The notes: generated by a model not told the origin, from the letters alone. A stretch of 64,000 nt of DNA from Latrodectus hesperus (GCA_037975125.1 CM075860.1:42445282-42509281), one strand, 5' to 3'. Positions 1 to 12,420 are shown, counted from the first letter of the stretch. A program made the numbers and translations.

Positions 1-2796
1 CAAATTACGGTTCAGGTGGAAAAATGACTAGTGGTCTCGAGACAGAGCCACAATCGTCGGCTTCAGAAGAATTTGGCTATGATTCAGTGACTTGGCCATG
101 TAAATAATGCGATAAATTTATCTGGTTAGCAAATTTATCTTAATGAATATTTTTACTCATTTTTTTTAAAACTTACCTTTCTAAAATTTAGCATATTTTT
201 CTTGTATAGAATGCAAAGTTTCTTCTAAAATCTTTTGCACGTATAACTGAGAAAATTTATTAAATTTTTTTATTCTTTATAAATTTCCTCGTTTATAAAA
301 ACTAAAATCTTATTTTTTCAAATAAATGAGTTATTATTGGAATCGAATTGCAGATATTTATTGTATTGGCAGCTTGATTTTCATCTTAGAATTTTTAATA
401 AAAAAAATAACAATTTACACACTAAATATAAAAATATTTTAACTCTACAGTTTTTTTTAATTGAAGCCTGATAAAAATAACTCATGTATGCAAAAAAAAA
501 AGTTAACCTTGTCAAAAATTTTAATTAAATTAAAAAAAACAACTGGAGCTAATAAATTTATAATTAAATCAAACATAAAATATAGTTCAGTGATATGAGC
601 ATAATAAAGTGAAAAATAGAAAGAAAAAAAAAACTACTTAAAATAATGAATTTATAGTGAAAACAGGTATTTCCCATGTAACCATGGTAAAGTGACAGTT
701 TATAAATATTTTGTTTAGTGCATTTAGTGAAAAAAAATTTAATTTCCTCAATTTTTTTACACATGATATTTTATTCCCATTTGTGTTTATAACATCTTTA
801 TAAGAACACAGGAATCAGAAAGAAATGCGATAGTTGCAATCCACCCTTCTTTGGTACTTAATTATTACCCCGTCGACCCTATATTCGAAAAAATAATTGT
901 CGTTAAAGATGCGATTTAGCACCATATAAAATACAAATAAAGTTTTTATCTATTTGTATTTTATATGCTGCTAAGATCTAATCTGCTTTTCCTTCATATT
1001 TCAAAATATAATTATTAAAATTTGCAAAATTCTACGACTTATTCTTAAGGCGAAAAAGGTCGATGGGATAAAATACCCATTCTTTTTATCTTAATCGCTT
1101 TTCGCTCGTACACAAGAAATAATAAGAATGTAAATAAGCAAATCACGCGCGCGAAAACCATAGGGTTGCTAAATTTAAGTCTAAACAATATTCATATTTT
1201 ATACCGCCAAATTATTGCAACTATGTTCTTCAAGTGTGCATGTGTTAAAATTTCCATCTGCAGCCGACGTTCAGGGCTCTATCTTGAGACACTAGTGGGA
1301 AAGTGGAGCTCCGCACCAAAGAATGCCTGTCTAACTGGCACAAAGGAACAACTGCATTTGCTATTAGCTTACTTTTGTTTAAAACGCTGTTTCGCACTTT
1401 GAAATACTGTCATACGACAAAACAATTAGAAACAAAAGAACGGAAGTACTGAGCACCAGAAAATATTTTTTAATTTCTTATATCAGCATTCTAATGCCTA
1501 TAAGATCGATAACGTATTAGGAAAAACGTTAATCCATATTCTCAAATTAGAAAAAAACAACACACTTTTAAAAAGTTTGACAAAAATAAGTAATGTGATT
1601 TTTTTAAACATTAGACTAAAAAGAATATTTGAAGAAGAACAGAATAAAAGAGATTCAATAATATGAATATTCTTTAACCACACTCCCAACAATTGCGCAT
1701 TGATTTGAATTTCAAAATGGAGGAAAATAGCCTTCCACGAAACTGAAGTTTCAGAACGATGTGTATCTCGGAATAAGCAATTTTACAAAGAACTATAACC
1801 TTTATTAATTACTGTTTAATTTTAGTACAAACTCTCTGATTAGAATATTAAAATGAAGCAGGGTTTTGTTTTGAAATTAGCCAGAGACAAACATATCGAT
1901 ATAAATTTCCTTTTTTTCCGAGAACCCGTTTACAACACAACCCTTGACGAAATTTCGATGGTTAAACATAATTTTTTAATATATAAAAAGGTGACATTTA
2001 AAAATTCGATTTTCTCGATATTTATCTGATCCTAAATGTTTTGACATAGGGAACAATTTAATAGATGAAATCGTTTGCAAACCTTTTGAACAACTACTGT
2101 GTATAGCATTCCATGAGCTGTTCGACAGTGTCTGGGCTTGAATCCAAGACCCTCCACTCTGAAGCCTAGAGGTAAATATGAATTTGCAAACTGTTTTTAA
2201 AAAAAATACTGACACACAGGATTTAAATGCAATATGTTACCAATCAAACCAGCATTTTTTATAGTTAAAAAGGTTTTAAATTTAAAAATAAACAATTTCG
2301 CTTATGTGGAAAATTGTAAGAAAAGTAATGACAACTCCCTGTTTCTTTCGTTATAAATTCATAAATTCATGATGAGATAGAAAGAAAAAAAATCTTTCCG
2401 CAATTTTTGAAGTTATTCTAAACTGGACATTAACAAATTTTTTTTTGAAATTTTCTATTTCCTTAATTCGTATTAGAATTCATAAAAAGAGTGGATTTTT
2501 ATTTATTTTAAGCTTCAAAAAGTACAAAATTATTTTAAAAAGTTAAAAACGCTTGAGAGCCTTCAAAAAGTTTCCAGGAATTTTTAAAATTTTCAAAATT
2601 ATAAACTGGGTTTATTCTCTGAAATAATCCTGTGTTTTTTTCCATCTTTTATAAAACTATATAACAGCTAAAATGAAATGTCATAACGTTAATCCACCAC
2701 GAAAGTGAATTTAAATATATGAATTCACTTTTATTATAATTTTTTTCGAATGATCCTTTGGCGTAAAACATATGATGGAAAATTTTTTTCCAAATG
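1..2796. other. No gene seen, apart from the hairpin at 862-1080
   Basis: AT-rich sequence with many poly-A and poly-T runs. The short open frames (such as 1166-1402 and 1976-2215) have no motif, no promoter pair and no relation to the gene family. Confidence 0.6.
862..1080. repeat. Imperfect hairpin, possible miniature inverted-repeat element
   Basis: The inner arms 919-939 and 951-971 pair over 21 bp with one mismatch (ATATAAAATACAAATA core). Outside them, CCCCGTCGACCCTAT (about 869) and GGTCGATGGGATAA (about 1059) pair again, with diverged sequence between. The right arm is longer than the left. Confidence 0.55.
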
Positions 2797-3066
2797 TGGG
2801 CAACTTGGGTGACGAACCCTATGTCACAACAAGGCTACCCATTGTCGCTACCCAGCGGGCACCTGTGAACCAAGTCACCTAGGCGAGTAGCGTTGCCTGC
2901 GCCCTACCACCACAAACCCGTTTATAGGGTGGGCCACATTCATACATCATCACAGAAGAAAGGACAGAGATACACACAGAGAAAGAAAGTAGCATCCATG
3001 CCCGAACCGGGATTTGAACTCGGGACCAGGAGTCAGGAACGCTAACCACTCAGCCATCGGTCGGCA
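2797..3066 (-). mobile_element. tRNA-derived SINE, family B, minus strand
   Basis: On the minus strand the head reads GCCGACCGATGGCTGAGTGG ... GAGTTCAAATCCCGGTTCGG, which is tRNA-like with A and B boxes. It is followed by a body with a CTTTCTTTCTC run and CCCTATAAACGGG. Confidence 0.85.
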
Positions 3067-3535
3067 TAATGGAAATTAGTTTAAGTTATCGTTAAAGTTA
3101 TCACTTATTGTCAAAATAAGACTAAGTTTTGGAGCCATCATATTCAACTCACTGTTATACGTATTTGCTAAATCCATACTTTACAAAAAACGCATATATA
3201 CTATATATATATGATGATTCATGTTCTTCTCGATCACATGACTAGTACAGTCATCAAAGGGGACGCAATGTCAGACGATAGTGGTGGTCATACTTTGATT
3301 CTTGGATACATGGCTTTAAATTAAAAGTAATTTCTCTTTTTAGAAACGCAGTTGAAAAATGTTTGAGATTCACTTGTTTATTTAGGACAATTAGTATTGT
3401 GCGAATGCAGTTCGCTCCAGAATAATTTAGTGCAAATTTCAATTTCTCCTCGTTTATTTTTTTTATTTCTAGTAACTTAACAATTCATTTATATTTTTTT
3501 ATTACAAAAGGTTTTGAAATAATTTTAATTTCTTT

Positions 3536-3803
3536 GTTGTTGTTGTCGCGTGCCAGCTAGGCTGGCATTATAGGGTACGCTGCTCCACTTTTCCAACTGA
3601 CTTTACTTTGGTGTGGAGTCCGACTTCCTCACATGCCATAGGTACCCGTTTATAGGGTAGGCAACTATTCACAATCCATTCATACAAGGAAAGGACAGAG
3701 ACAGGATAGATAGAGAAAGTACATCCATGCCCGAACCAGGATCGAATCCAGGACCTCCTTATCCGCTGTGAAGCAGGCTGACCACTAGACAAGTTGGGCG
3801 GCT
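3536..3803 (-). mobile_element. tRNA-derived SINE, family B, minus strand
   Basis: On the minus strand the head is CTTGTCTAGTGGTCAGCC ... GGATTCGATCCTGGTTCGGG. The body has CTTTCTCTATCTATCCTGTC and CTACCCTATAAACGGGTACC. The left end is a TTGTTGTTGTCG run, the 3' tail. Confidence 0.88.
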
Positions 3804-3819
3804 CAGTTTCTAGATGCAT

Positions 3820-4790
3820 ATTCTAAAAGCCTGGTAAAAATCGGAAGTCGTAAATTTGGATATTTTTGTTACAAACATACTTTTACTTAAAACTAATTTT
3901 AATGGAATTTCATTTCATTTTTTGCATATTAATGATTTGAAAGAAAGCTGTTACTTATGGATTTTTTTAATGGTCGTTAGTTTTAAATTTTTATTTCATA
4001 AGAGAATTAAAAATTAAAATAAAGGCAGACTTTGAAGAATCAATGGGGATACCGAAAATGCTAGAAAAAATATTCCTCGTTTAAATGCTTCATATTTTAC
4101 ATATACACTAATAATTTAATTTAAGTATGATTTTTTTTCTAATTGATGTTTTTTTTAGCTTTAATTATTTTTTTTCGTATTTTTGAAAAGAAATCAACTT
4201 ATTTACATGTTTTTTTTTTCAATAAAATTTATTCATAAATCATTCCTATACTTTAACATACTTCAAAAGAAAGGAAATATTTTTACTATATTAAATTCTT
4301 TTTAAGTAAAAAATTCAGTTTCATATTATCTAATATACATATATATGATTTTAAAATTTAGGTATTTAAACTTAGATGTATTTAAATCGTTTATATGAGG
4401 ATTTTTTGGATCTAAAAAAGGGCGAACTGGTTTCTCCCCTTTTTTTGAAATTAAATTTATTGTATAAAAATTATTTTGGTTGAACATTATTCTTTTTAAC
4501 TATCCTTTTTTATAACAGTAAATAATAAATCTATCCATTAATATAAAAAAAGTAAAACTAGATAAAAAATATTGATTCCAGTAATTTAGCGATGTTTGAA
4601 TCAAATTTTTTTAATTTTATTTTTTAGTAAACTTAATGTTTCTGGACAGGGAACGGATCTTGGAGTTAAGTGCTCTATGCGCTGGAAAAAGATATGAAAT
4701 AAAAATATTTCCAATATAAAAAAGTCAAATCACAAAAATTTGGAAAAAAAAGAGTTTTTTAATATTCAAAATAATATCACTCGTTCTTAT
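3820..4790. other. No gene seen
   Basis: Very AT-rich, with poly-T stretches. I see no repeat or coding signal. Confidence 0.6.
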
Positions 4791-4794
4791 TGAT

Positions 4795-5070
4795 TAGGGC
4801 GTCGTTCTCCCTGCCGAGAGGTAATGTTCGAATCCCAACTTAACAGAAGATCCATTCTAAAGATAACTGGACCACCTTAAATAAGTCGTGGTCGCAATGT
4901 CCTCCAAGTGAAATGATTCCTATGGGAGTGGCATGTTGAATATTGGGTCTTCTGGTTGGTCCCTACTTCTGAATGACGAAGACTCCCTCCTGGTTGCTTC
5001 CATATCACTGGTTTAGCCTAACTCCGGGCTAAATACAGGCAATTGCGCATGTGCAACAACAACCACAACT
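4795..5070 (+). mobile_element. tRNA-derived SINE, family D
   Basis: The head TTAGGGCGTCGTTCTCCC with B box TGTTCGAATCCC is followed by CGCAATGTCCTCCAAGTGAA, GGGTCTTCTGGTTGGTCCC, GACGAAGACTCCCTCCTGG and a GTGCAACAACAACCACAAC tail. Confidence 0.82.
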
Positions 5071-5924
5071 GTCTAATATCAGCTAATTAGCTTGTTGCTG
5101 CATATTATTCGGAGCATTATTAGCAATGTTTCTTACAAGAAGGATTTTCCAAAATGGATGATATTTCCACCTGTAGCAATGGTTTATAGATGGAATATAA
5201 TTTTCGAAAGTCTTAGAAGATATTCTGGTGGCCACAAAGTTGCTATAATACGGCCTCTATCCTGCTTATCTTTTGGAAGAATTCCTTACAGATATTGTGA
5301 CACATTCCTTGCTTCTGGGGAATGGAAACAAGAGTCATACCCAGCTTCCACTAGAAATATTTGTTAAAAAATATTTTTTAGGAATATGAAATATGAATAG
5401 GAATATGAAAAATTCTTTTTTTTTGTTCAGCGATGGTTGAAATAAAGCTGTTAAACATACAGTTTGAAAAGCGTGATAATAATCATTAGGCTATTAATTT
5501 AAATTGGAAACAGGAATTAATTACTTTAATATTCATATTTTAGAGTTTCTCGGAAGTATAAATACTTTTAGTGAATTGCATCAGAAAAATATTCGTATGA
5601 CATTTCATTTTCTTTTATTAAAATATTCGTTGTATAAATTCTAATATAATATTAAACACACATTTTTAAATTTAGATATCCAGATTTAGATAATGTCTTT
5701 GATAATGGAGAAACAATGGGAGTTTTCCAAACTAATTTATAAAAATTACAGCTATAAAAATGTAAAAGCGCTGAGTAATGATATTATATGGGTATTATAC
5801 GCAATACTTGTATTATTTTATTTCAAAGGATAATAAATGAAAATGCAGGGAATAATTTAATCGAGGGAGAATTTTTTTCCTTGTTTTTGCCCCATAGCTT
5901 AAGAATTCTATGCATTTTGAGAGC
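5071..5924. other. No gene recognised; one 91-codon frame
   Basis: The frame at 5092-5367 begins inside SINE-adjacent sequence and has no motif I know. The rest is AT-rich. Confidence 0.5.
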
Positions 5925-6470
5925 GATGGTCCTCTCACGCGCATGCGCACGCCCCATTTCCGAAGAAGCAATTATTTACGCCAACTCCCCATTGCCCAGT
6001 CCACAAATTTAGAACCCTTTCCTTGGCGAAATTCCCAGCAGACGCGCCATCATGGCCTGAAACTCCATTTCTCCAAGTCCGTATGTAAATTAAAGGAACG
6101 ACTCCGCCGGGACCCCGGGACCTGATAGGAGAGAAAGAGTTGAGGGGGCCCCCGGGGCCCATTTCTTAAGAGCACCAGGGACCGGCCGCGGGGGATAATT
6201 CTGGAGGCGCCACCTCTACCTATACGATGCCCTGGGGAGTCCCGGCGGAACCTGGAAAGTGGGAGGTTTTCCAGAAATGGTTCCTTCGGTGCTAAGACGA
6301 AGACAATCCCTTCGATGTTCACTCGATGATGGGTAATAACGCGCCGGGGCTGTTGCCGAGTACGCCCCGGCACCGTGAAATCGAAGCTGTGAAGTTTTAT
6401 GGTTCTAATACCATTCCGCGCGGATGACTTTGGCTCGGCGGAATTGGATATCATGTGTGATAAGAAGACG
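5925..6470. other. Isolated GC-rich CpG island
   Basis: It stands out from the AT-rich surroundings, with segments such as CTCACGCGCATGCGCACGCC, GGGGGCCCCCGGGGCCC and GGACCGGCCGCGGGGG. I recognise no rRNA, tRNA or protein. A 156-codon minus frame (6050-6520) is open but has no familiar motif and may be a by-product of base composition. Downstream of the island CGTAGGTGTG resembles a splice donor on the + strand (6499). It could be a promoter or first exon of a gene outside the window, or a GC-rich repeat. Confidence 0.6.
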
Positions 6471-6924
6471 CCCATTAAATCAAACAATGAATTTTCTTCG
6501 TAGGTGTGTTTTAAAGTCAATTATTCACAGACAACTTCAAGTAAAATCGGGTGAATTCTGTATTTAATTTTATTACTCCATTGCTTATGACTTTCAACAC
6601 AGAAAAATATCATTTTAATTTATGGTATTCATTCATTTGTGACTTTATTAAGTCATTTATACAGAGGAAATTTATTGCATTAAGAATGTATGTAAAGCGG
6701 GAATGGGATGTGTGGGTGTATATTTCAAGAAAATAATGCCATCTATAAAGTATTGTGATGATAACTGAATGACAGTTCTTTGGTTATAAGTTCAATAGCT
6801 CGTGGATTCGACTCCATCCTTGGGTGTGGTTGTCGATTGTGATTTGGAATTTATTCTAAGATATAGATTTAATCAAAGTGACTGTTATATCCAAGAAGTG
6901 ACACATCAGATAAACACACACACG

Positions 6925-7099
<175 letters not shown>

Positions 7100-7124
7100 C
7101 CTAAATGGGTAATACCCATTTAGG
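7100..7124. repeat. 11-bp inverted repeat at the end of the TA tract
   Basis: CCTAAATGGGT and ACCCATTTAGG are perfect inverted arms around AAT. A partial third copy (TTAAATGGGTAATACC) follows at 7131. Confidence 0.85.
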
Positions 7125-7149
7125 CTAATTCTTAAATGGGTAATACCAC

Positions 7150-7860
7150 ATCATTGCAAATTTATTCTCATAAATTATCTTACAGTTTTTTAGTTGATTA
7201 CAAATATGTTTTTAAGAAAGGGCAGTTATTATTACATTCTGTTTTGATTGGTTCCAAAATTGCTCCAGATTTTATTAAAAATCAATGAAAAATTCACTTT
7301 AAGAATATTACACGCATGTCTGATTAAAGAATTTGATATTACACTTTTTCTGAATGTTAAAAATTATGTGCTTCCGATTTTCTTAAGAATTCACTTTAAG
7401 AATATTAAATGTATGTGAAATAAAATAATAATCAGTATTACACATTACTGATTGTTTTCAAAAATTGTATTTGATACTAATCGTATGAATTTGTCGTAAA
7501 GAATCTTACATTTATAATAAAGGCATAGTTGTTATTAAAATTTTTCTAATTTTTTTTGTAAATCGTTCCCAAATAATTCGAAAGAATTAACCTTAAGAAT
7601 ATTTAAATGTGTATAATATTGCTATAATATTATTTCTAAATGTTTTTAAAAATTATTCTGGAGTGTATTGTTAAAAATTCACTTATTTATTTGGAAATCG
7701 CTCTTAAATAGTTCTTAAAAATTCACTTATTTATTTGGAAATCGCTCTTAAATAGTTCTTAAAAATTCACCTGAAGAATTTTGCAAGTATGTATAATGCA
7801 AGCGCAACTATAATCGCAACACTTCTGATTGTTAAATATTATAGATTAGATGTAAATAAA
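7150..7860. repeat. Diverged local repeats and a 44-bp tandem duplication
   Basis: A block like AATTCACTTTAAGAATATTA recurs near 7290, 7388, 7582 and 7767, each followed by a GTATGT-like segment, suggesting an old irregular tandem array. Inside it, a 44-bp unit (TTATTTGGAAATCGCTCTTA) is duplicated almost exactly at 7671 and 7715, with a partial third at 7759. Confidence 0.65.
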
Positions 7861-9539
7861 AAGTGCTTTCTTAGCTCTTAATGCTATATTTTCTTATTTG
7901 TTTGATTTAGAAATTATTTTCGTTGATTACTGCAATATGATATTACCTTAAAATTTATGACTAGTCAACATTTTTTTATTTTTGCTAGTAAATTTTTTGT
8001 TTTATTATATACACACTTTCCAGAAAAAGTCTGCGTACATATGCACGGTAAACTTTCTACAGATAATAAAAGTACATTATAGTGTCAACATCAATTTTTA
8101 TATAAAGATTTTCTTTAATAATTCCTTAAATATCATTATCAATTTCAGAAAGATAACACATTGTTTCTATGTAATAATAATAATAATTGAAAATTACATA
8201 AAAAGCAGTCAGAAAAAATTTGCATACAGATGAGAAAAGTCTTTAAAAATTGCTTTCAGGGGTTGCCAATTAAACTTTAATGTCTGGTTGGAAAGTCTTT
8301 ACGTCTAAGAACCAATTCCAATCGTTTAAGCATTGAATGAATACATTGAGCGTACTTATGGCATGCAATACTGAGGCATCTTTTCATGGTAAAAAATGAA
8401 TAAGCTATGATAGGTCTGACGGGACATGGTATGTCGGACATGATATAATAATAGTACAGATAAAGTTAGATTTTCTTCATAAGAAACTTTATCGAAGAGA
8501 ATATGTTGGCCTTCTTTGTTGGAAGTAAATATGTGTTTTGATATGTTTGCAACTATACAATTACATTTTGCCCATGAAATTGATTAAACTAATCAACTGA
8601 GACATAAGGTTTAAAATAGATACTTAACTGGAACAAGTATCTATTTCAAAAATGCCTAGTGTATCTAGGTTTCAATGCCACTACAATTCATAAGTTGTCA
8701 AAAATGAAAAATAAATTATTCTCATCAGAAAAAAAATCGAGCATGGTATGTACATATAAATGTCACATTGTATTTCCACGTTATAAGGGTTTTCTGAAAA
8801 AAAATATTTCGTCCTATAAATATAAGGAAGGAATTAAAATGAGAGATGATGAGTTCTCTATTAATGCAACTAAAATTAAAAACTTAAGAAATCGTTCAAA
8901 GTTTTAATTGATAATAATTATTCCTTTTCGATTAGTTTACACTTATTAAAAATTTCATATTTAAAATAATTAATTTGCAATACTATATGTATTATTCGTT
9001 ATAATAGGTTTTCATCGCCCTTTGTTTGATGTACTTTCCCGGATACATATTTCTGTCGACTGACCCAAGCCGCTGTAATACAGCCAATCCTCTAGTAATT
9101 TTAGACATTTATTAACTGTGGGACCATTATTAACTGTGGGAGATTGTGACCGCGAGACTTACTTTAAGTGCCTTACTTGTAATTATTGAATTATGCAGAT
9201 ATTCAGCAGGTCAAGTATAGAAACCATCACATATCGGTTATGAGGATTGCGACTTTTTGAACCAACTTTATTTTTTCAATGATGGTTTTATTAAGTGTGA
9301 TGGTCTTATGGCCAAAGAGACATTAACTGAACAAATGAGTTAAAATATTAACAATGAAAAAGAAATATCGTCATCATGGAAGGGAAATGAGATTGGAAGC
9401 ATTGTAGTATGCGTATCGATTGCTGAAAGGTTTTTTCTGAACAAAAGTAACTTAACCTAAAGCGAAAGCAATAAATAATACAAAATGCAAAAAAAAGCAG
9501 TTTCAGGTTCATTAAAAATTTTAAACTTTTAAGGACTCC
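7861..9539. other. No gene seen; possible old transposon fragment
   Basis: CAGAAAAAGTCTGCGTACAT (about 8021) and CAGAAAAAATTTGCATACAG (about 8211) form a diverged direct pair 190 bp apart, which may be remains of a mobile element. A CCATTATTAACTGTGGGA-type duplication is at 9107-9140. Confidence 0.4.
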
Positions 9540-10194
9540 ATGTCAGAATCCTTCAACTATTAGCTCAGTAGTAGTTATATTGGTAAACAAAATACAGCTA
9601 CTTTTGTTAACTACTACACAACTATACAGTCAACAACAAGCAAAATACAACTATTTATGTCAGAATCCTTCAGCTACCAGCTCAGCAATAGTCATGTTGA
9701 TAAGCAAAATACAACAACTTTAGTCAACTACTACACAACTACACAGTCAACAACAAGCAAAATACAACTACTTATGTCAGAATCCTTCAGCTACCAGCTC
9801 AGCAGTAGTCATGTTGGGAAACAAAATACAACAACTTCAGTCGATTACTACACAACTGCACAGTCAACAACAAGCAAAATACATTCACTTATATGAGAAT
9901 CCATCAGCTACCAATTCAGCAAAAGTCATGTTGGTAAGCAAAATACAACAACTTCAGTCAACTATTACACTAACCACACAATCAACAACAAGCAAAATAC
10001 AACCACTTATATGAGAATCCTTCAGCTACCAGCTCAGCAATAGTCATGTTGGTAAGCAAAATACAACAACTTCAGTCAACTATTACACGACTGCACAATC
10101 AACAACAAGCAAAATACAACTACTTATGTCAGAATCCTTCAGCTACCAGCTCAGCAGTAGTCATGTTGGGAAACAAAATACAACTACTTTAGAG
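9540..10194 (+). repeat. 117-bp minisatellite, five full units plus a partial sixth
   Basis: Units start at 9540, 9657, 9774, 9891, 10009 and 10126, so the period is 117 bp with one unit of 118. Each unit starts near ATGTCAGAATCCTTCAG and contains AAACAAAATACAACAACTT and TCAACAACAAGCAAAATAC. Because 117 is 39 codons, two or more units can be read through without a stop (9657-9896), giving a Ser/Thr/Asn/Gln-rich 39-residue repeat. Units 4 and 5 start ATATGAGAATCC and carry a stop in the frame that leads to gene 1. The array ends about 30 bp before the promoter-like box of gene 1. Whether it is ever translated cannot be decided from sequence alone. Confidence 0.93.
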
Positions 10195-10222
10195 CACATA
10201 CTCAAAATCAAAAGAAATATTA

Positions 10223-10243
10223 TGGCAACGATCACATATATTT
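10223..10243 (+). promoter_or_regulatory. Putative core promoter of gene 1 (TGGCAAC + TATA-like)
   Basis: TGGCAAC lies at 10223, and a CATATATTTA stretch follows from 10235, about 66 bp before the chosen ATG at 10303. The same pair precedes five other family members, which supports both the promoter call and the choice of 10303 as the start rather than the upstream in-frame ATG at 10126. The 14-bp spacing between the two elements is the shortest of the six. Confidence 0.4.
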
Positions 10244-10302
10244 ATTATGTATGTGTTAAACCACGAAACATTTTCAGAAAGAAAATTACAATATTAGCCA
10301 AT

Positions 10303-11272
10303 ATGGAGCCGAAAGAGAAAGAAGTAGATCATTTTGCCAAAGAATTATATACTTACTTGTGGTCAAAGCATAATTTCAAAACGCTGTCGATAGAGAATCT
10401 TCTTACCACAGGATTGAGAATTAGTGATGGTAAACTTGGACGAAAAGCCCATTTCACCGAGGCAATCGGAAGAGCTGTCTTGTGCAGCCAATACTTGCTT
10501 CGAGATCTTTGTCGTTATTTCTTTTTGCGAATCGACAAGGGCACATGGAAGTCCGCTGACGATTTCAATATGTCTCTTTCTGTTCTGATAGCATATTGGA
10601 CTTGCAACAGAGCCAACATCTTCCAAGAATTCATAGACACTTGCGCCATTGTCGCAGAAGCGATCATATATATGGGCGCCATGGAAAAGATGGTATTTAT
10701 CCCATCTGAAGCGCAGAGTCTGTTCGCTTATTTCTTCAAATGTGAACTAGCCCAAGAATTCTATGGAAAAGGTGGTTGGGCAGAACTGCACAAAGCAAGC
10801 GTGTGAGAAGTATGCTTTTATATATTCTTTCATAACACCCTTGATGAGCAAAATAGAACACCCATACGGATCTCTCGAGTACGATTGCAATTTAATAAAG
10901 AATCTGACTGATTCCCCAATCTTTTTCCCTGTTGCGAAATCTAAAGTATGTCGATATTGTTACGAGCAACTTGAAAACCAATGCTTATACTGTTTCGATA
11001 TCGGCGAAAAGTTTGCGGATTTTTACGAGTTGGGACCTTACGAAGCTACTTCGTATCAACCAGCAGTGGCCGATGAGCAAGCAATAGGTCTACAAAGCAT
11101 CGATAAGAAAATTGAGGGCTTATCGCAAAGTTACCAATGCCTGTTTGTTGGAAAGATCTCTGAAATGGCTGAAGTCGAAATTTCTAATTTGAGACTAGAG
11201 AGAAGAAAAAATCTAAAAAGGAAAGAAAAATTTGAGGAAAGAACATCCAAGCGAAAACTCTTAGTTCCATAA
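10303..11272 (+). pseudogene. Bcl-2-like family gene 1, frameshifted copy
   Basis: This is the first of seven tandem paralogs and is broken by a frameshift. The 5' part reads to a stop at 10804-10806 and contains the helix-1 block (FAKELYTYLWSKHNF, residues 11-25), SQYLLRDLC (62-70), the BH1-like NIFQEFIDTCAIVAEA (105-120) and the BH2-like FYGKGGWAEL (153-162). At about 10791-10797 (CACAAAGCAAG) one extra base shifts the frame. The rest of the family protein continues in another frame to 11272: the PYG..YDC box, SPIFFPV, CRYC, LFVG and a basic tail. The downstream half is intact and still family-like, so the lesion is recent, or it is an assembly error; a lone extra A in a run of three is not a typical homopolymer error. 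An upstream in-frame ATG at 10126 lies in the minisatellite. I prefer 10303 because the promoter box lies between the two and the paralogs start at the equivalent point. The Bcl-2 assignment is inferred from motif order. Confidence 0.7.
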
Positions 11273-12420
11273 AGTGACTCAAATGAATTTTAAATTTTTT
11301 GACTCCACTGGCTTGTATCTCGATCCAATGAGAGTCCAGTTTTTAGTAAGACTCATATTTGTATTCATCGTATAATTATAGCCAAATATCAACATCTGCT
11401 CTATAATATCTTTATATATTACTATATTTCATCAGTTTTAAATACTTTTGTCATTTTTGTTTCTAAATATACACTTTTTCATTACGTATTTTAAATTCTT
11501 ATTAGAGTCATTACTTTTCATTGTTAAATCTGTACATTTTTTGTGTACTGTGTTTACATTTTTTAAGAATATGATTACATTTAATCAATTTGTTCTGAAA
11601 AAATTGCTTTGAAATACTAACCTCCTAAAATTCAACGTTTCAAATGTGAAACTCTAAGGAAATAAATTTTAATTTTAAAATAGTTGACTCATTTAATTTT
11701 AATTTTTATTTTTAAAACGTGAATCCTTGAAATTTCAAATAAATAATTTTATGAATATTTTCGTAATAAAACCTTAATTAACATTATATAACTATAGCAA
11801 ACCAGCTTTGAATAAAAACTTCTTCATTGCAAGTAAGTTTTGAAATGATAAATTTACATTTCGTTTCTTATACTATACATTATTTAGGAATCGAAAGTGT
11901 TAATTTAAGATTATTGAAATTCAGCCAACCATTTTTAAAGTTTCTTAATTTATAATTAATATGTGTAAGTGAAATGCTTTATATTTATAGACACTTCATT
12001 GCTTCAAGTATTATGTATATTACAAAAAAAATTTTGATACGTTTTGAAAACAAAATTATGATAAATTTATAATCACTGAACTTGATTGTTTTGATGTTTG
12101 AATCTCTTGTGAGACTAGTGGTGGTTGCAGTTTATATTTTTCATCATGTAGGTAGCAGTTTAAACACAATCTAAATGACATAATTTTATATTGACTGATA
12201 ACTATTTTGGATTTTACCACAAATCAGTATTCTTGCAGGTGGTTGAATGTTTCGCTTTGTGTTCTTTGGTTCAATGGATCGATTTCAAACTTTGGTGGGG
12301 ATGCTCAGTTTCAGAATCAACTTTAAACTGTAGGTCTCTATTCAATTATTTCCTTGTGCCCATAAATAAGTAAATGACTGAAGAGCATAAGCCGAAGCTG
12401 TGATAGCCAGATGATTATCT
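11273..12420. other. 3' flank of gene 1, no other gene
   Basis: AT-rich, with AATAAA candidates at about 11660. A very diverged family A SINE may lie at 12230-12380 (TCAATGGATCGATTTCAAAC, CAGAATCAACTTTAAACTGT). Confidence 0.5.

Noticed and set aside
5092..5367. 91-codon frame downstream of a family D SINE
   Set aside because: No motif or homologous copy in the window; insufficient support for a gene.
6050..6520. 156-codon minus-strand frame in the GC-rich island
   Set aside because: No known motif, no promoter signal, and GC-rich DNA keeps long frames open by chance. Kept only as part of the island finding.
9540..10194. CRISPR array
   Set aside because: The 117-bp units are contiguous with no unique spacers, and the genome is eukaryotic.
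10126..10302. Upstream in-frame ATG for gene 1
   Set aside because: It lies in a minisatellite unit, and the promoter-like box lies between it and 10303; paralogs start at the equivalent of 10303.
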